From Aquificaceae bacterium (GTDB taxonomy: Bacteria; Aquificota; Aquificia; Aquificales; Aquificaceae): 6,042 nucleotides of DNA. Positions 5,802 to 6,042 of the stretch are shown here, one piece after another. The stretch is taken from assembly GCA_015490105.1 (NCBI GenBank), contig WFYK01000134.1, forward strand, positions 1 to 6,042, in the 5' to 3' direction. Both the position numbers and the translations under genes were made by a program. The notes under the pieces are model-generated. The model ran no database searches. It was not told where the DNA came from and worked only from the letters and a program-made list of their open reading frames with translations. Positions within the stretch are counted from its first letter, which is position 1. Each line of letters starts with the position of its first letter.

Positions 5802-6042
5802 TTTGATACTGTTTGCAGGTGCGGTCTTTTCAAAAAGGGAGCCTTCCCTTTCCCTCCCTCCTCCTCCCTCCGCGGTAGAAATACCGAAAGGTTGGGAGGA
5901 TCTCTTTCAAGTTAGAACTCCCGAAACCGCAAGGCCGGACATATGGCCGGTGATCGGGATTATTACCTCCGATTACGGGTGGAGAAAGAGAAGGTGGCGT
6001 AAAGAGTTTCATGCGGGTGTGGACATAGGAGCACCCTACGGA
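5779..6042 (+). CDS. Secreted M23 (LytM-type) peptidase, 3' truncated by window edge
   Basis: 88 codons are visible and the frame runs off the right edge. Residues 1-18 form a signal peptide: a basic MRK, a hydrophobic core, and a V-F-S cleavage region before KRE. There is no lipobox Cys. A short Ser/Pro-rich linker follows (SLSLPPPPS, ~23-31). The M23 domain opens at about residue 57: WPVIGIITSDYGWR is the usual G-x-I-T-S-x-(F/Y)G-x-R strand, and FHAGVDIGAPYG holds the first zinc ligands, H78 and D82 (H-x3-D). The second motif (H-x-H) would lie beyond the window. Family members cut peptide cross-links in peptidoglycan or act as catalytically dead activators; which applies here cannot be seen. 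The start ATG lies within the bpsA 3' end (23-nt overlap, +1 frame) and has no good SD, so translation may depend on bpsA. A pyrimidine tract crosses codons 22-31. Confidence 0.88.
   Translation, partial: MRKALLLSLILFAGAVFSKREPSLSLPPPPSAVEIPKGWEDLFQVRTPETARPDIWPVIGIITSDYGWRKRRWRKEFHAGVDIGAPYG
5842..5871 (-). other. Polypurine/polypyrimidine tract with canonical G-quadruplex motif
   Basis: Thirty consecutive pyrimidines on the plus strand contain four CCC runs at 5846-5848, 5852-5854, 5856-5858 and 5866-5868. The minus (template) strand therefore has four GGG runs with loops of 7, 1 and 3 nt, satisfying the usual G3-N1-7 rule. The tract encodes the Ser/Pro linker after the signal peptide of the M23 gene. 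In the mRNA it is a C-rich, G-free stretch. Confidence 0.6.

Noticed and set aside
5830..6012. Minus-strand open frame at the right edge
   Set aside because: The plus strand here encodes a clear signal peptide and M23 domain; the minus frame is an accidental product of the purine-rich tract.

Overview
The window looks like bacterial chromosome from a thermophile, most likely a member of the Aquificota (Aquifex/Hydrogenobacter/Thermocrinis-like). The evidence is a convincing bpsA gene (branched-chain polyamine synthase, known from thermophilic archaea and bacteria), heavy use of AGG/AGA for arginine and ATA for isoleucine, a TTG start with a strong Shine-Dalgarno, and genes packed with 1- to 23-nt overlaps. 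RF1, ribosomal protein L31, PgsA and TldD show that it is a bacterium. The exact genus is inference.

Layout. (1) Bases 2-1498, plus strand: the 3' part of a large secreted repeat protein, cut by the window edge. It has three ASH/choice-of-anchor-D-like beta-sandwich repeats, a choice-of-anchor-U-like domain, a Pro-rich linker and a C-terminal sorting tail (Gly-Cys, hydrophobic helix, Arg/Lys cluster). (2) Bases 4671-1486, minus strand: a four-gene block transcribed pgsA > rpmE > prfA > tldD. The junctions are a 5-nt gap, a TGATG one-base overlap and an ATGA four-base overlap, so it is almost certainly one translationally coupled operon. It mixes phospholipid synthesis (PgsA), translation (L31, RF1) and a TldD metalloprotease. 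tldD runs tail-to-tail into gene 1 with a 13-nt overlap and no intergenic space. (3) Bases 4672-4733: a 62-nt divergent intergenic region with a TATACT-like element readable on both strands. (4) Bases 4734 to the window end, plus strand: bpsA (TTG start), overlapping by 23 nt a secreted M23 (LytM-type) peptidase gene cut by the right edge.

Most window genes are recognisable families. The less ordinary points are the altered catalytic motif of BpsA (G-A-E-D-D where the archaeal enzyme has G-D-D-D), the Cys-containing sorting tail on a choice-of-anchor D/U protein, the Cys-x-x-Cys tail of TldD lying exactly in the convergent overlap, a canonical G-quadruplex motif on the template strand at the 5' end of the peptidase gene, and an SD-less pgsA start close to its possible promoter. 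No RNA gene, CRISPR array, insertion sequence or clear intrinsic terminator was seen. No gene-free stretch exceeds 62 nt.
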